Assembly: GCA_029556545.1 (NCBI GenBank)
Contig: JAKQEQ010000085.1
Span: forward strand, 1-64,000
Source: Candidatus Hydrogenedentota bacterium
GTDB taxonomy: Bacteria; Hydrogenedentota; Hydrogenedentia; Hydrogenedentales; JAGMZX01
Direction: 5' to 3'
DNA: 64,000 nt
The position numbers and the translations under genes are program-made. Each line of letters opens with the position of its first letter. The stretch's first letter is position 1. The notes beneath the pieces are model-generated. The model was not told the origin of the DNA. It saw nothing but the letters and a program-made list of their open reading frames with translations, and ran no database searches. Below, in pieces: positions 1 through 9,924 of this stretch.

Positions 1-30
1 GAGGATGAAAATGCGCGACGCATGTGGACT

Positions 31-100
31 GCGCAAGCTTGCTTGCGCTCTTGTCCGGCAAGCTAGCTTGCTGGACGGGAAAGCTGGAGCAAGCTCCAGC
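31..100. repeat. three consecutive palindromes
   Basis: Three separate hairpins lie side by side: 31-48 (GCGCAAGC arms), 53-76 (24-nt near-perfect palindrome centred on TA with one G-T pair) and 83-100 (GCTGGAGC arms). A GCACGA triplet repeat follows at 129-146. The block lies downstream of the 3' end of the minus-strand foldase gene, so it may act as a terminator or be a REP-like cluster. No gene is seen in 1-173. Confidence 0.7.
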
Positions 101-173
101 ACTCCAAAGCGAGTCGATTTTCGGAGTAGCACGAGCACGAGCACGAACTGTTGGCGACTACCGGACCGTGTCG

Positions 174-2060
174 TCAGGCGGGCGGCGTGTCGGGCGGTAC
201 ATCCTGCGGTGCCTCGTCAGGAGAGGACTCTTCCTCGCGGTCGCGGCCGAGGATTTGGCTCAGAAGCGCGTCATTGCGCTTGACCGGCACAGTTTGCAGA
301 CCCCGTTCGAGCAGGTCGGTGAGGTAGTCCTGAAGGACGGTCCGTTCCTGACGCGAGAGTTCGGACTCGCGCATGCGATCGAGTTCTTCCTTCCAGTCGT
401 CCGCGTTCCGCTCCTCTTCGGTCGGGTCAGTCCGCGCGAGCAGGTCCACGAAGAAGGTCTCGCCCATCCCGTTCACCACCGGTCCCGCCATGACGCCCGG
501 CTCGCCGCGGCCGACCATCTCGTAGAGCTGCGAACAGGGGACGCCTTCGACGACGCCGCGCGTCGCCGCGACCTCCTGCGATTCGCCGATCGCGGCTTCG
601 AGTTCCGGGCACAACGTCGGGATATCCTCCAACGTCTTCGCCTCCGCCTTGATCTTGTCCACGAACTCCTGCACCCGCTCCTCGTACTCGGGGGTGGCCT
701 TGGTTGCCGCAACGACGTCTTCGCGCACGCGGTTCCGCACATCCTCCAAGGGCGGAATGGGGCCCTCGACGCGCTCGATTGCGTCCGCCACGTAGAGGTT
801 CATGGCGCCGGTGATGACGTTGAAGCGCGTGTCGCCTTCCTGTGCGCCGACACCGCGCGCGAACGAACGCGCGTCAAATCGCTCGATACCCTCGATCTCC
901 GTGCTGGCCTCGGTGAACTGGCCGGTTCGCTTCACTTCGATCCCGAGTTCCTCGGCGGCGGCTTCGAGATTGCCCATCTCTTTCGCCTTATCCGTGATGC
1001 GCTGCGCTTCCGCCTGGCGGGCCTGGCGCTCCTCGGGTGTCAACGAGGTCTGGAAGTAAATCTGCCGCGCCAGCACTTCGCGCGCGCCCGTTTCCTCGTT
1101 GGCGCGATCATTTTCAACCTTGTAGATGAAGTAGCCGCCCGGCCCATAAATTGGATCGCTGATTTCGCCCGGCGCCATCTCGAAGAGCGGCTTGCGGTGC
1201 GCCAAGTCGAGCTCGGATGGCTGCTGCCAGCCTATCGATCCGCCGTTCTTGCTTTCCTCGGGCAGTTCCGAGACCTCGTCCGCCAGCGCGCCGAAGTCTT
1301 CGCCGGCCCGCGCGCGTTCGAGAATCCGCCTCGCTTCCTCCGGCACAGGCGGCTGCAATGACACGTGCACGTAGACCGCCGTCAATTGGCTCGGCTCCCG
1401 ATAATCCTCCTGGTGCGCCTCGTAGTGTGCGCTCATTTCCTCTTCCGTGGGCTCGACGGGCGGCGCAATCTTCACGTAGCGCACGCGCATCTTCGTCCGA
1501 TTGTCCACCACGCGCTTCTCGATTTCCGAGTCCATCACGCGCGCCGCAGGCGCCGTGATCAGCGCCATGGTGAGGTCCCGCGCGATCTGCGCGCGGATGT
1601 CCATGTACAGTTGGTTCCAATTGCGGGTCGGATTGCTCTTGAGCCAGTCGTTGTACATCGCGGCGTCGAAATCGCCCTGTTCATTCTTGAACTGGTCGCG
1701 CAACCGCTGCTCGACATATTCCTGCGAGAAATCGAAGGCTTGCTGCTCCTCATAGTAAGTCAACAGCGCCTGCTGCGTCAGCCGTTCGAGGATGTCCTGC
1801 ACCGTTCCGTTCCGTTCGAGGTCCCGGTAGGTGACCCGCTCCTCGCCGCGCGACTGCTGCTGCACCGCTTGGTCCAACTGGCGGAGCAACTGGGATCGAT
1901 ACACCGGCACGCCGCCTACTTCGAGGACGACTTCATCGCCGAACTCGCCCTGCATCTGGCGTGCGCGGCCCGGGGTAACCCAGAAAACGAAGGGGATGCC
2001 GATGATAATAATGACCCCCAAGAGTATGTAGCGCTTATACTTGCGCATCAGGTCCTGCAT
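174..2060 (-). CDS. PpiD/SurA-type membrane-anchored peptidyl-prolyl isomerase
   Basis: The 628-residue protein has a short cytoplasmic N-terminus, one membrane segment at about residues 11-29, then a SurA/PpiD-like N-terminal chaperone region (about 40-200). A parvulin rotamase domain follows at about 205-330 (NGGSIGW and the F-M-x-P-G-E-I-S signature), then a long helical C-terminal region and an acidic, Pro-rich tail. The family helps outer-membrane and exported proteins fold in the periplasm. The length matches PpiD. It lies 143 bases downstream of murB on the same strand. The start used carries the membrane anchor at once, as in PpiD. The exact substrate range cannot be read from sequence. 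Confidence 0.87.
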   Translation of the reverse strand: MQDLMRKYKRYILLGVIIIIGIPFVFWVTPGRARQMQGEFGDEVVLEVGGVPVYRSQLLRQLDQAVQQQSRGEERVTYRDLERNGTVQDILERLTQQALLTYYEEQQAFDFSQEYVEQRLRDQFKNEQGDFDAAMYNDWLKSNPTRNWNQLYMDIRAQIARDLTMALITAPAARVMDSEIEKRVVDNRTKMRVRYVKIAPPVEPTEEEMSAHYEAHQEDYREPSQLTAVYVHVSLQPPVPEEARRILERARAGEDFGALADEVSELPEESKNGGSIGWQQPSELDLAHRKPLFEMAPGEISDPIYGPGGYFIYKVENDRANEETGAREVLARQIYFQTSLTPEERQARQAEAQRITDKAKEMGNLEAAAEELGIEVKRTGQFTEASTEIEGIERFDARSFARGVGAQEGDTRFNVITGAMNLYVADAIERVEGPIPPLEDVRNRVREDVVAATKATPEYEERVQEFVDKIKAEAKTLEDIPTLCPELEAAIGESQEVAATRGVVEGVPCSQLYEMVGRGEPGVMAGPVVNGMGETFFVDLLARTDPTEEERNADDWKEELDRMRESELSRQERTVLQDYLTDLLERGLQTVPVKRNDALLSQILGRDREEESSPDEAPQDVPPDTPPA

Positions 2061-2203
2061 GACGCGGATTCCTCCTGAATCAAGAATGGATTACGTTCGG
2101 CCTGTGCGGCGCGAAGGACGGGTTTCGCGCCGGAAAGTCCCGATAAGCAGCAGAATCTACCACATAACGGCGCGGAGGCGCAAACGAAAGAAGAAGTAAG
2201 GCA

Positions 2204-3076
2204 TCAACGAATAATGCGGACCTCGGGTTCGAGTTCCACGCCGAATTGCTCTCGCACGCGGCTCCGCGCCAGTTGGATCAGGCCGACGATGTCGTCGAAG
2301 CCGGCGTTGTTCTCGTTCATGATGAAGTTGGCGTGCATCGGGCTGATGACCGCGCCGCCCCTGCGCGCGCCCTTGAGGCCGCACGCCTCAATCAGCCGCC
2401 CCGCGTGGTCGCCGGGCGGGTTCTTGAACACGCTGCCGCAGCAATAGCCCCGGGGCTGCTTTTCGAGCCGCCGCGCGATGTAATGGTCGTAAATCGCCCG
2501 CTGGTCCTGGTCCGACACCGTGAATCGGAAGAGGCCGCCCAGGATGACATCCCCTGGCGCGCAGAAATTCTGCCCGCGATAGGTGTAGCGCTCGGGGGTC
2601 ATCGGAATGACGGCAAGCCCCTCCGGGCCGAGGATGTCCACGGATTCCATGAACTGGCACGTGCTGCCGTTGACCGTGCCCGCGTTCATGTAGATGGCCC
2701 CGCCCACGGAGCCGGGAATGCCGGTCAACGCGCCGACGCCGTCATAGTTGTTCGCGAGCATGATCTCGCGGACCACGAAATCGAGGTCGTGGCCGGAACC
2801 GATGGAATAGCGGTGATCGCCCAGGTCGTCCAGCCGCTTCAGGCCCGTCGTGAAGAGGACTACTCCCGGGAATCCTTCATCGGCGATCAGCACGTTTGAT
2901 CCGCCGCCGAGGATCAGCTTGCGTTCCGGCTGCCGCAGCATCCAGGCGTATGCCGCGCGGCACTCGTCCTCGTTGCGGGGCAGCAGAGCCAGGCGCGCCG
3001 GCCCGCCGACGTTGTACAGCGTCGCGGGCGCGAGCGGATAGGCGGCGACCGCGAAGTCGAATGGGGGTGTCTCCAT
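2204..3076 (-). CDS. murB: UDP-N-acetylenolpyruvoylglucosamine reductase MurB
   Basis: 290 residues. It catalyses the NADPH-dependent reduction of enolpyruvyl-UDP-GlcNAc to UDP-MurNAc in cytoplasmic peptidoglycan synthesis. Family landmarks are present in order: the YNVGGPA flavin-domain start (about 21-27), GGGSNVL (about 58-64), GIPGSVGGAIYMNAG (about 118-132), the catalytic CGSVFKNP block containing the proton-donor Ser (about 214-221), and the C-terminal LEPEVR Glu. It lies between trkH (66 bases upstream) and the foldase gene (143 bases downstream), all on the minus strand, so co-transcription is possible. No mur operon neighbours are present. Confidence 0.95.
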   Translation of the reverse strand: METPPFDFAVAAYPLAPATLYNVGGPARLALLPRNEDECRAAYAWMLRQPERKLILGGGSNVLIADEGFPGVVLFTTGLKRLDDLGDHRYSIGSGHDLDFVVREIMLANNYDGVGALTGIPGSVGGAIYMNAGTVNGSTCQFMESVDILGPEGLAVIPMTPERYTYRGQNFCAPGDVILGGLFRFTVSDQDQRAIYDHYIARRLEKQPRGYCCGSVFKNPPGDHAGRLIEACGLKGARRGGAVISPMHANFIMNENNAGFDDIVGLIQLARSRVREQFGVELEPEVRIIR

Positions 3077-3142
3077 GTTCCTTACAATAACGGAAACACG
3101 ACCCAGGTTCCCACAGGGCCGCGTGACGGCCTTGACCGGCGG

Positions 3143-4645
3143 TCACTTCGATCGCCAGAAACCCGGTATGAACATTACCAGAACGGCCATGAGTTCGAGT
3201 CGCCCAAGCAACATGCAGAAACACAAGAGCGCCTGACCGCCGACAGGCACCGCGGAGTACGTCTCGGAAGCGCCAATAAGCCCCAGGCCGGGGCCGGTGT
3301 TGCTCATGCAGGAGGCCACCGCCGACACTGCGGATTCCAAGTCCAGTCCGAAGCCCGTTAGCGCGACCGAGCATCCACCCAGACACAAGAGATAGGCCAG
3401 CACGAACAGGACCACGTTCCGCTGCACCCCGTCATCGACTACTTCGCCGTCAATGCGCAGCATACGAACGATATAAGGCCGAAACATGCGTTCAATGCCG
3501 TGGCGCAGCATCTTGAACACCATGATTACGCGGATCACCTTGAGGCCGCCCGCCGTCGAGCCGGCCGAGCCGCCAACACACATCAGAATGATTAGAAGAA
3601 TGCGCGAAAAATGGGGCCACCGATCGAAGTCATCTGTGGTGAATCCCGTATTGGTGGCAATCGAAGTGACACTAAACGCCGCCGCGCGCAAGCTGCGCCA
3701 AAAATCGGGGAACTCGCCAGCGGACGACGTGGCGGGACCCGCCGGGGTCGCGCCCCAGTAACCTGCGACGTTCGTGGCGGCCAACAGGATGGCTCCGGCC
3801 AGCACAAGGATCATCACCCGCCACTCCGTGTTCTTGAAGAAAGCAAGCCCGTCGCCCCGGAGCACGGCAATGTACAAAGCGAAACTCGACGCGCAGCAGA
3901 CCATGAAAAGGATTGTCACCAACTCGACCGAGATACTGTCGTATGCCGCGATACTCTCCTGCCGGGTCGAGAAACCGCCCGTTGCAAACGTGCCGAAGGC
4001 GTGGCACAAGGACTCGAAGAGGTCCATTCGGCCTGTCAACCGCAACGCGAGTGTGTTCAGGACGGTCAGGGCGATACAGGTCTTGAGCAGGATGATCGCG
4101 GCGTCGCGGAGGTGCGGCCGCAGCGCCCGCGGGTTCGGGCCCGAGGCTTCGGTCTTGTAGAGGAGCTTACCGCCCGCGCCGAGGTACGGCAGGATGGCGA
4201 TAAACAGAACGACGATCCCAATGCCGCCCAGCCAGTGGGTGAACGATCTCCAGAACAGCAGGCTGCGCGGCCATGCGCCCAGGTTGTCAATCACACTGGC
4301 GCCGGTCGTTGTAAGGCCGGACACGCTCTCGAAGAAAGCGCCCATCGGCCCAAGCATTCCCGTACACAAGAACGGAAGCGCGCCCAGCGATCCAGCAAGC
4401 ACCCAACTGAAGACGACGATGATTAGCGCCTCGCGCTGATACAGTTGATCGTCCGCGCGTCTCCCGAGCAGAGAAAGCAGCCCCGCCACTATCCAGGCGA
4501 TGCCGACGGCGGTCAGGATGCCCGAAATCGTGCCGTACTCGCCGTAGTAGAGCGCCCAGCCGACAGCAGGCAAGAACGCCGCGCCGGAGCCCGCAGCCAC
4601 GGCGCTGAGCACCCTGGAAATAAGACGCCAGTTGATGATGTGCAT
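3143..4645 (-). CDS. trkH: TrkH/KtrB-family potassium transporter subunit
   Basis: About 500 residues, with many membrane segments and the four half-pore loops of the Trk/Ktr/HKT family: TTTGAS, FATGGFS, TNTGFTTD and SNTGPGLG, plus the GSAGSTAGG stretch. It moves K+ across the inner membrane, normally gated by a cytoplasmic NAD-binding TrkA/KtrA protein, which is absent from this window. I chose the Met at 4645 (MHIINWRL) because the longer reading frame adds only nine unconserved residues; 4672 is the alternative. It is divergent from the D-cysteine desulfhydrase-like gene across about 200 bases. Confidence 0.92.
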   Translation of the reverse strand: MHIINWRLISRVLSAVAAGSGAAFLPAVGWALYYGEYGTISGILTAVGIAWIVAGLLSLLGRRADDQLYQREALIIVVFSWVLAGSLGALPFLCTGMLGPMGAFFESVSGLTTTGASVIDNLGAWPRSLLFWRSFTHWLGGIGIVVLFIAILPYLGAGGKLLYKTEASGPNPRALRPHLRDAAIILLKTCIALTVLNTLALRLTGRMDLFESLCHAFGTFATGGFSTRQESIAAYDSISVELVTILFMVCCASSFALYIAVLRGDGLAFFKNTEWRVMILVLAGAILLAATNVAGYWGATPAGPATSSAGEFPDFWRSLRAAAFSVTSIATNTGFTTDDFDRWPHFSRILLIILMCVGGSAGSTAGGLKVIRVIMVFKMLRHGIERMFRPYIVRMLRIDGEVVDDGVQRNVVLFVLAYLLCLGGCSVALTGFGLDLESAVSAVASCMSNTGPGLGLIGASETYSAVPVGGQALLCFCMLLGRLELMAVLVMFIPGFWRSK

Positions 4646-4843
4646 GATCGTGTATGCGCACGCGCGAGGCAAGACCGCCCGCTCCGCCGCGAAAACCCTT
4701 CCTTGGTCCTGGCTGCCTGCGCATCCTGGAAATGGTGGTGCCTAGAGCATAGCAGATTCCCGGATTGCGCCGCCAAGGGTCTGCCGGATAGGATAGGAGC
4801 TGGCAAGCGCGAGGGCGCTGCCGGTGACCGCGGGCACGGGCAC

Positions 4844-5953
4844 ATGCACGACGATCGAGGAAGTACAAACGTTCTGCGGCCGTTGCTGGAGGCTTATCCG
4901 AAGTTGGGCGGCCGTGTGCCGCTCGCGCCGCTCGCGGACTTGCCTACGCCAGCCGAGCGCCTGACCGCGTTCGAGCAGGAACTGGGTCTCGCCTCCCTGC
5001 ATATCAAGCGAGACGACCTCAGCGGGGCCGCCTATGGCGGCAACAAGGTTCGGAAGCTGGAATTCCTCCTGGGCCGGGCACGGCGCGACGGTTGCCGCGC
5101 CGTCATGACCTTCGGCGGCGCCGGATCGAACCATGCGCTCGCCACGGCCATTTACGCCCGGCGTCTCGGCATGGACGCCATCTCGATGCTCGTCCCCCAG
5201 CCCGCCTCCGATGCCGTGCGGCACAATCTGCTCATGGGGTTTAAGGCCGGCGCGGAACTCCACCTTTACCCCGACAAGCGCCGCCTCAAGGCGGGTGTCG
5301 CCGCAGTCACGTACCGACGGCGACGGCGTGACGGACGGCCCCCGATGAACATCCCGGCCGGCGGTTCCTCGACCACGGGCGCGCTTGGCTTCGTCAACGC
5401 CGCGCTCGAACTTGCCGAGCAGGTCGCCGAGGGACTCCTTCCGCCGCCCGACGTGGTCTACGTCGCGGCGGGCACCCTGGGCACCTGCGCGGGGTTGGCG
5501 CTCGGGCTGCGCGCCGCGCACATCGAGACTGCGATCATGGCTGTCCGGGTGACGGAACCAGACTTGGCGAACGAGGCCAAGGCGCGCGCGCTGTTCCAGG
5601 AGACGAACGCGCTTCTTCACGGACTCGACCCCGCGTTCCCGGTCCTCAAGTTCCCCGCGCAGCACTTCACGCTGCGGCACGATTTCTTCGGCGAGGGCTA
5701 TGGGGTATCCACGCCCGCGGATGCCGAGGCGGTGCGTCTGCTCCACGAGACCGCCGGCGTATTGCTGGACCACACCTACACAGGCAAGGCGTTCGCCGCC
5801 CTCATCGCCGATGCGCGGGCGGGCAGGCTGCGAGACAAGAACGTGCTCTTCTGGAATACGTACAACTCGCGTGACCTCACTCAGGCCACAGCGGAAACCG
5901 ACTATCACGACCTGCCCACCGAGTTTCACCCCTATTTCGAGCGGGACGGCTGA
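4844..5953 (+). CDS. PLP-dependent D-cysteine desulfhydrase / ACC deaminase family enzyme
   Basis: 369 residues of the tryptophan-synthase-beta fold. The PLP lysine lies in GGNKVRKLE (about residues 66-74), and the GGAGSNHA loop binds the cofactor/substrate carboxylate. C-terminal features match the D-cysteine desulfhydrase/1-aminocyclopropane-1-carboxylate deaminase group. Members release ammonia and pyruvate, with or without sulfide, from small amino acids; the substrate here is undetermined. The open frame extends to 4445, but everything before residue MHDDRG overlaps the trkH promoter and looks non-coding, so the ATG at 4844 is used. A glycerophosphodiesterase follows after 57 bases. Confidence 0.85.
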   Translation: MHDDRGSTNVLRPLLEAYPKLGGRVPLAPLADLPTPAERLTAFEQELGLASLHIKRDDLSGAAYGGNKVRKLEFLLGRARRDGCRAVMTFGGAGSNHALATAIYARRLGMDAISMLVPQPASDAVRHNLLMGFKAGAELHLYPDKRRLKAGVAAVTYRRRRRDGRPPMNIPAGGSSTTGALGFVNAALELAEQVAEGLLPPPDVVYVAAGTLGTCAGLALGLRAAHIETAIMAVRVTEPDLANEAKARALFQETNALLHGLDPAFPVLKFPAQHFTLRHDFFGEGYGVSTPADAEAVRLLHETAGVLLDHTYTGKAFAALIADARAGRLRDKNVLFWNTYNSRDLTQATAETDYHDLPTEFHPYFERDG

Positions 5954-6010
5954 ATCCACCGCCGCCCTTTCAAGCCCCGTAACAACCCAGAGCGAAAGTG
6001 AACCAGACCA

Positions 6011-6847
6011 ATGACCCAATCAGCCCGAATCTTCGCGCTTGCCTTCCTTCTGTCGTGCCTGGCCTTTTCCGGCTTCGCCGAGCCGCGCGCGTGCGCCCAT
6101 CGCGGAGACGTCGCCGCGGCGCCGGAGAACACCATGCCGGCGTTCGCGTCGGCAGTGCGGAAGCGGGCGCCGATGATCGAGTTCGACGTCCAGAAGACAA
6201 AGGACGGATACCTGGTCATCATGCACGATGAGAGCGTGGACCGCACAACGAACGGGAAGGGCATGGTCGCGGACCTGACCTTTGATGAGGTGCGCGCGCT
6301 GGACGCGGGCGCGTGGTTCAGCCCGGAATTCACTGGAACGCGCGTGCCGACGTTCGAGGAAACGTTGGACGCGATTCCGCCGGGAATTCTATGCAACGTT
6401 CATCTGAAGATGGGACCCAAGCTTGCCGCGGATGCCGCGCGAATAATCAAGGTAAAGGGCCGGCTGGTGGATTGCTTTCTCGCGTGCACGGAAGACCAGG
6501 CCATCGAGGCGAAGGCCGTCGTGCCGGAAATCCGCATCTGCAACATGACGCGGCAAGGAACGAACCGCAAGGCCTATGTGGACCGGACCATCGAGCTCGG
6601 GAGCGAATTCATCCAGCTTCCCTTCACGGGCGGCCTCGACGGACTCAAGGAAGACGTGGACCGGCTCCACGCCGCCGGCGTGACGGTGAACTGGTTCCAC
6701 GCCACGAAGGAGCCCGTAATCCGCGCGGTGGCGGCGGCGGGCGTCGATTATCTGCTCACCGATGATCTGGACCTGTGCATGCGTGTCTTGAAAGAGTGCG
6801 GGCGTTCCGAAACCGGCGCGGATTCGCTCATCTCGGGTCTTCGCTAA
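6011..6847 (+). CDS. exported glycerophosphodiester phosphodiesterase
   Basis: 278 residues with an N-terminal Sec signal (hydrophobic stretch about 6-22, cleavage near GFAEP). The GDPD TIM barrel carries HRG (about 31-33), PENT (about 40-43), the EFDVQKTKDG metal-binding block and MHDES. These enzymes hydrolyse glycerophosphodiesters to glycerol-3-phosphate and an alcohol. With the signal peptide it should act in the periplasm. The gene ends 13 bases before the convergent DUF202 gene. Confidence 0.92.
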   Translation: MTQSARIFALAFLLSCLAFSGFAEPRACAHRGDVAAAPENTMPAFASAVRKRAPMIEFDVQKTKDGYLVIMHDESVDRTTNGKGMVADLTFDEVRALDAGAWFSPEFTGTRVPTFEETLDAIPPGILCNVHLKMGPKLAADAARIIKVKGRLVDCFLACTEDQAIEAKAVVPEIRICNMTRQGTNRKAYVDRTIELGSEFIQLPFTGGLDGLKEDVDRLHAAGVTVNWFHATKEPVIRAVAAAGVDYLLTDDLDLCMRVLKECGRSETGADSLISGLR

Positions 6848-6860
6848 CTGCCGCACATTT

Positions 6861-7193
6861 TCAGGTGTCCGGCGTGTTTTCCCCTGCATCCAACGTCGTG
6901 GCGTCGCCGACTTTCGCGCGAAGCGCGATCAGCGTCCGCCACATCCGCCGGTAGCGACGGACCCCGATCGCCAGCAGCAGCGCGCCGGCCAGCAGACAGG
7001 CGAGCCCGACGACCGAGAACCACAGCGCGCGGGAAAAATGGACGAACGTGACGCCGGCCAGCAGCAGCGCGAGCGCGGTTCGCACGTAGGCGAGGAGCGT
7101 TCGCTCATTGGCCAGAACGGTCCGGTCCAGCGCCAACTCGTCGCGCAGAATGAGTTGCTTCTCGTCAAATCGGGCGTATGGGGCGTTTCGCAT
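6861..7193 (-). CDS. DUF202 family small membrane protein
   Basis: 110 residues. The N-terminus carries the family signature around LANERTLLAYVRTALALLLAG (about 27-47), and a second membrane segment spans about 56-79. It resembles YidH/DUF202 proteins, whose biochemical role is unknown. It starts 35 bases after the stop of the penicillin acylase gene on the same strand, so the two are probably one transcript. Confidence 0.85.
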   Translation of the reverse strand: MRNAPYARFDEKQLILRDELALDRTVLANERTLLAYVRTALALLLAGVTFVHFSRALWFSVVGLACLLAGALLLAIGVRRYRRMWRTLIALRAKVGDATTLDAGENTPDT

Positions 7194-7228
7194 GGCCGTC
7201 TTCGCGCCTTACGGTTCCGTCGAATAGC

Positions 7229-9745
7229 TTATCGCGGCAGGAACCGCATTTCATGTTCTTTCGCGGCCTCGATCTCGTTCCACAGGTAAAGGGCCACGCG
7301 ATACTCGCCCCGAACGAACATCTCGGCCTGATTGTCGTACTGCTTGCTCAGCACGTGGCCGGAATTGCCGGTCGGCAGAACCGTCAGCGAGTGAGCGGGG
7401 TCGGCGAAATCGATCAGCCGCCGCGTCGAAGGTCCCGCCAGCACGTCGAAGTCCGTGCCGCGCCGGTACAGCATATTGTTGATGACCTGCGCCGCGCCCG
7501 GCGAGGGAAACGGCCCGATGTTGAAGATACGGTCGAACAGCGGCAGATAGCCGAACGGATGCTTGAACTCCATCGTATGGAGCGCGCCCCAGGTCCACCG
7601 CGCGGCATCGGGGCCGATGCGCGCATCGAGTTCCGCCTGCGTTTCCTTCAGCGCCCGCAGCAGAATGTCCGACCGCGTCTCGATAATGTCCGGCGTGGCG
7701 ATATCGTCCCAGAACGGCGACGCCTCGTCGTGGATGAAATGCTTGAAGAAGTTCCAATGGTCCGCGACCGTCATGTACGTGGCCAGATTCTCGGGGCCTA
7801 ATTCGTCCTCGATGGCATGCTTCAGCGTCAGGGACCAGAGTATCTCGTAGATGACCGCGCCCTGTGACTCGATGTTGTGGCGGTAGTCCCACGCTTCGAG
7901 CAGCGCGAGCGCCTCGCGCTGCCGCTCGCTGAGCAGGTCTTCGCGGGCGCGCAACTCGCGCGTCAGCACCGGCACGATTTTCGGCGCGGCCCACGCCGTG
8001 TCGTCCATCTGCACGGCCTTCAAGTCCTCGATGGTCCAATCGTGACGCGGCGACAGCAGTTCGACGATGCGCCCCGCGCGGTCCGCCGGTTGCCAGTAGC
8101 CCTGCAATTCGGGGATCACCTTCGGCGACTCGCCCAACGGCTTGAGCGTGGACATATTATTCGCGGTTACGATGAAGCCCCATTCCGGGTTGATCAGATG
8201 CGGGTTGTGCGCGCGGGGCAGGTAGTCGTCCGGACCGATCTCGTCGCGGCCCGACGCGCCGTCGAGCAGCGCCTTGGGGTTCACATGATCCGGCCTGATC
8301 GGCAGCAGCCCCGCCGCCCACCACGCGATGTTGCCCTCTTTGTCGGCGTAAGAGATGTTGATGCCGGGCGACGTGATGAGCGCCACGGCCTGCCCGAAAC
8401 TCTCGAGGTCGCGCGCGTAGCCCATCTGGTAGACCGCGAGGATGTCCGTGTAGGGCACGTTCTGCCAGACCCACCGTAGCGACACGGGCGGCCCGTCGTA
8501 ATGATTGAGTTCGCGCAGGAGGTCAGTGACCACCGGCCCGTGCGGCGTGATCCGCACCTCGCACGTCACGTCGCGCCCGAAGCGGACCCCGATCCGTTCG
8601 CGCTCGACTCGCACGTCCACCCACTCGCCGCGGTGCCGGACCTTGAGCGGGTCGGCCGGGTGGAACGTCTCGATGTACATGTCCACGTCGTCGTTCGCGA
8701 ACATGGTCATGCCCCAGCCCCGGTCCTCGTTGTGGCCGAGCAACGCGAGGGGCACCGGCGCAAGGTAGTAGCCGTAATTCTCGAAGTCGCCGAATTTCAG
8801 ATGCGCCTCGTACCAGATGCTCGGGTTCGTGAACCCGATGTGCGGGTCGTTCGCCAGGATCGCCTTGCCGGATTTCGTGCGCGACGGCGCAAGCACCCAC
8901 GAGTTGCTGCCCATCTGCGGCCCGTAATGGTCCGAGACCAATTGCAGCCCGCCGATCCAATCGCGCAGGGCGTCGAACGCCGCAACCGCCTGCGCCGCGC
9001 CTGCCTCGCCGCCGAGCCGCTGCTCGATGATCGCGCGCGCCTCGTCGATGTTCTCCATCACCGTCACCGCGTCATACTTGTAGCCCGGAAAGAGCGCGTC
9101 CATATCCTTGTCCGGGTGTCGCTGCTTCAGGACCGAGCCCAGCGGGTCCTGCCGGATGCCGTCCGCGAACGTAATGGGCAGGATCGCCGCGACGGCCAGG
9201 CAGTCCACCTTCGTAAACGGTCGCGACGGGATTTGCAGCATGGTGAATTCGAGCGGCAGCGGCCCGTCCTGGATGAAATCGTTCACGCCCGCCACGAAAG
9301 CGTTCATGGCCTCGTTCAGCGGAGCCGGCAGGGTCTTGGCTTCCGTATCGAGATATTCCTCCGCCTTGGCGCGCAGGCGGAACGCGCGCATGATGCGGTC
9401 CACGCGCACCACCGGCGGCCCGAGCAGTTCCGCCAGTTCGCCCCGGGCGAGCCGCCGCATCACCTCCATCTGGAACAGGCGGTCCTGCGCCATGCAATAG
9501 CCGAGCGCGTAATAGGCGTCCGCCTCGTGCTGCGCCAGGATATGCGGCACGCCCCAGTAGTCGCGGACGACACGCACCTCGGCCTTCAGCAGCGGGCTGC
9601 GCACCGTGGCGTCGAGATTCGGCACGGTGCGCGGCGCGAGCGCGTACAGGTAGCCCGCGACGCCCAGCACCGCCAGAACGATTACGAGGAAGCCCCACGT
9701 GAACAGCTTCCAGACGAGACGAAACAAGAACTTCACGATACGCAT
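7229..9745 (-). CDS. penicillin acylase family protein (first copy)
   Basis: 838 residues. An N-terminal membrane anchor or signal (about 13-33) is followed by an alpha-subunit region, then the autoproteolytic junction GSNSW, with the presumptive N-terminal nucleophile Ser at residue 280, then the long beta region. Ntn-hydrolases of this family self-cleave and hydrolyse amide bonds in N-acylated compounds such as beta-lactams, acyl-homoserine lactones or lipopeptides; the substrate cannot be told from sequence. The downstream DUF202 gene is probably co-transcribed. A second, divergent acylase is encoded at 45996-48467. Confidence 0.9.
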   Translation of the reverse strand: MRIVKFLFRLVWKLFTWGFLVIVLAVLGVAGYLYALAPRTVPNLDATVRSPLLKAEVRVVRDYWGVPHILAQHEADAYYALGYCMAQDRLFQMEVMRRLARGELAELLGPPVVRVDRIMRAFRLRAKAEEYLDTEAKTLPAPLNEAMNAFVAGVNDFIQDGPLPLEFTMLQIPSRPFTKVDCLAVAAILPITFADGIRQDPLGSVLKQRHPDKDMDALFPGYKYDAVTVMENIDEARAIIEQRLGGEAGAAQAVAAFDALRDWIGGLQLVSDHYGPQMGSNSWVLAPSRTKSGKAILANDPHIGFTNPSIWYEAHLKFGDFENYGYYLAPVPLALLGHNEDRGWGMTMFANDDVDMYIETFHPADPLKVRHRGEWVDVRVERERIGVRFGRDVTCEVRITPHGPVVTDLLRELNHYDGPPVSLRWVWQNVPYTDILAVYQMGYARDLESFGQAVALITSPGINISYADKEGNIAWWAAGLLPIRPDHVNPKALLDGASGRDEIGPDDYLPRAHNPHLINPEWGFIVTANNMSTLKPLGESPKVIPELQGYWQPADRAGRIVELLSPRHDWTIEDLKAVQMDDTAWAAPKIVPVLTRELRAREDLLSERQREALALLEAWDYRHNIESQGAVIYEILWSLTLKHAIEDELGPENLATYMTVADHWNFFKHFIHDEASPFWDDIATPDIIETRSDILLRALKETQAELDARIGPDAARWTWGALHTMEFKHPFGYLPLFDRIFNIGPFPSPGAAQVINNMLYRRGTDFDVLAGPSTRRLIDFADPAHSLTVLPTGNSGHVLSKQYDNQAEMFVRGEYRVALYLWNEIEAAKEHEMRFLPR

Positions 9746-9924
9746 GGTCCGCCCGCCCTCCTTAAGGCGCCGCGATTATAATGCACCGGCCCCCGTGTCT
9801 CCAGCGAGCGGCCGCGCCCTCTTGTTGATGCCTGCGAAGCGCCGCCGCGCGTTTGGACAACCGCCCCGAAATCGAGTACAGTCCATCCACCAATGCCGGA
9901 TGAAATAGAAGGGAGTTTCTTGCC

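Noticed and set aside
24-1361. A 445-codon plus-strand open frame opposite the foldase gene
   Set aside because: Antisense shadow; the minus strand encodes a recognisable parvulin domain.
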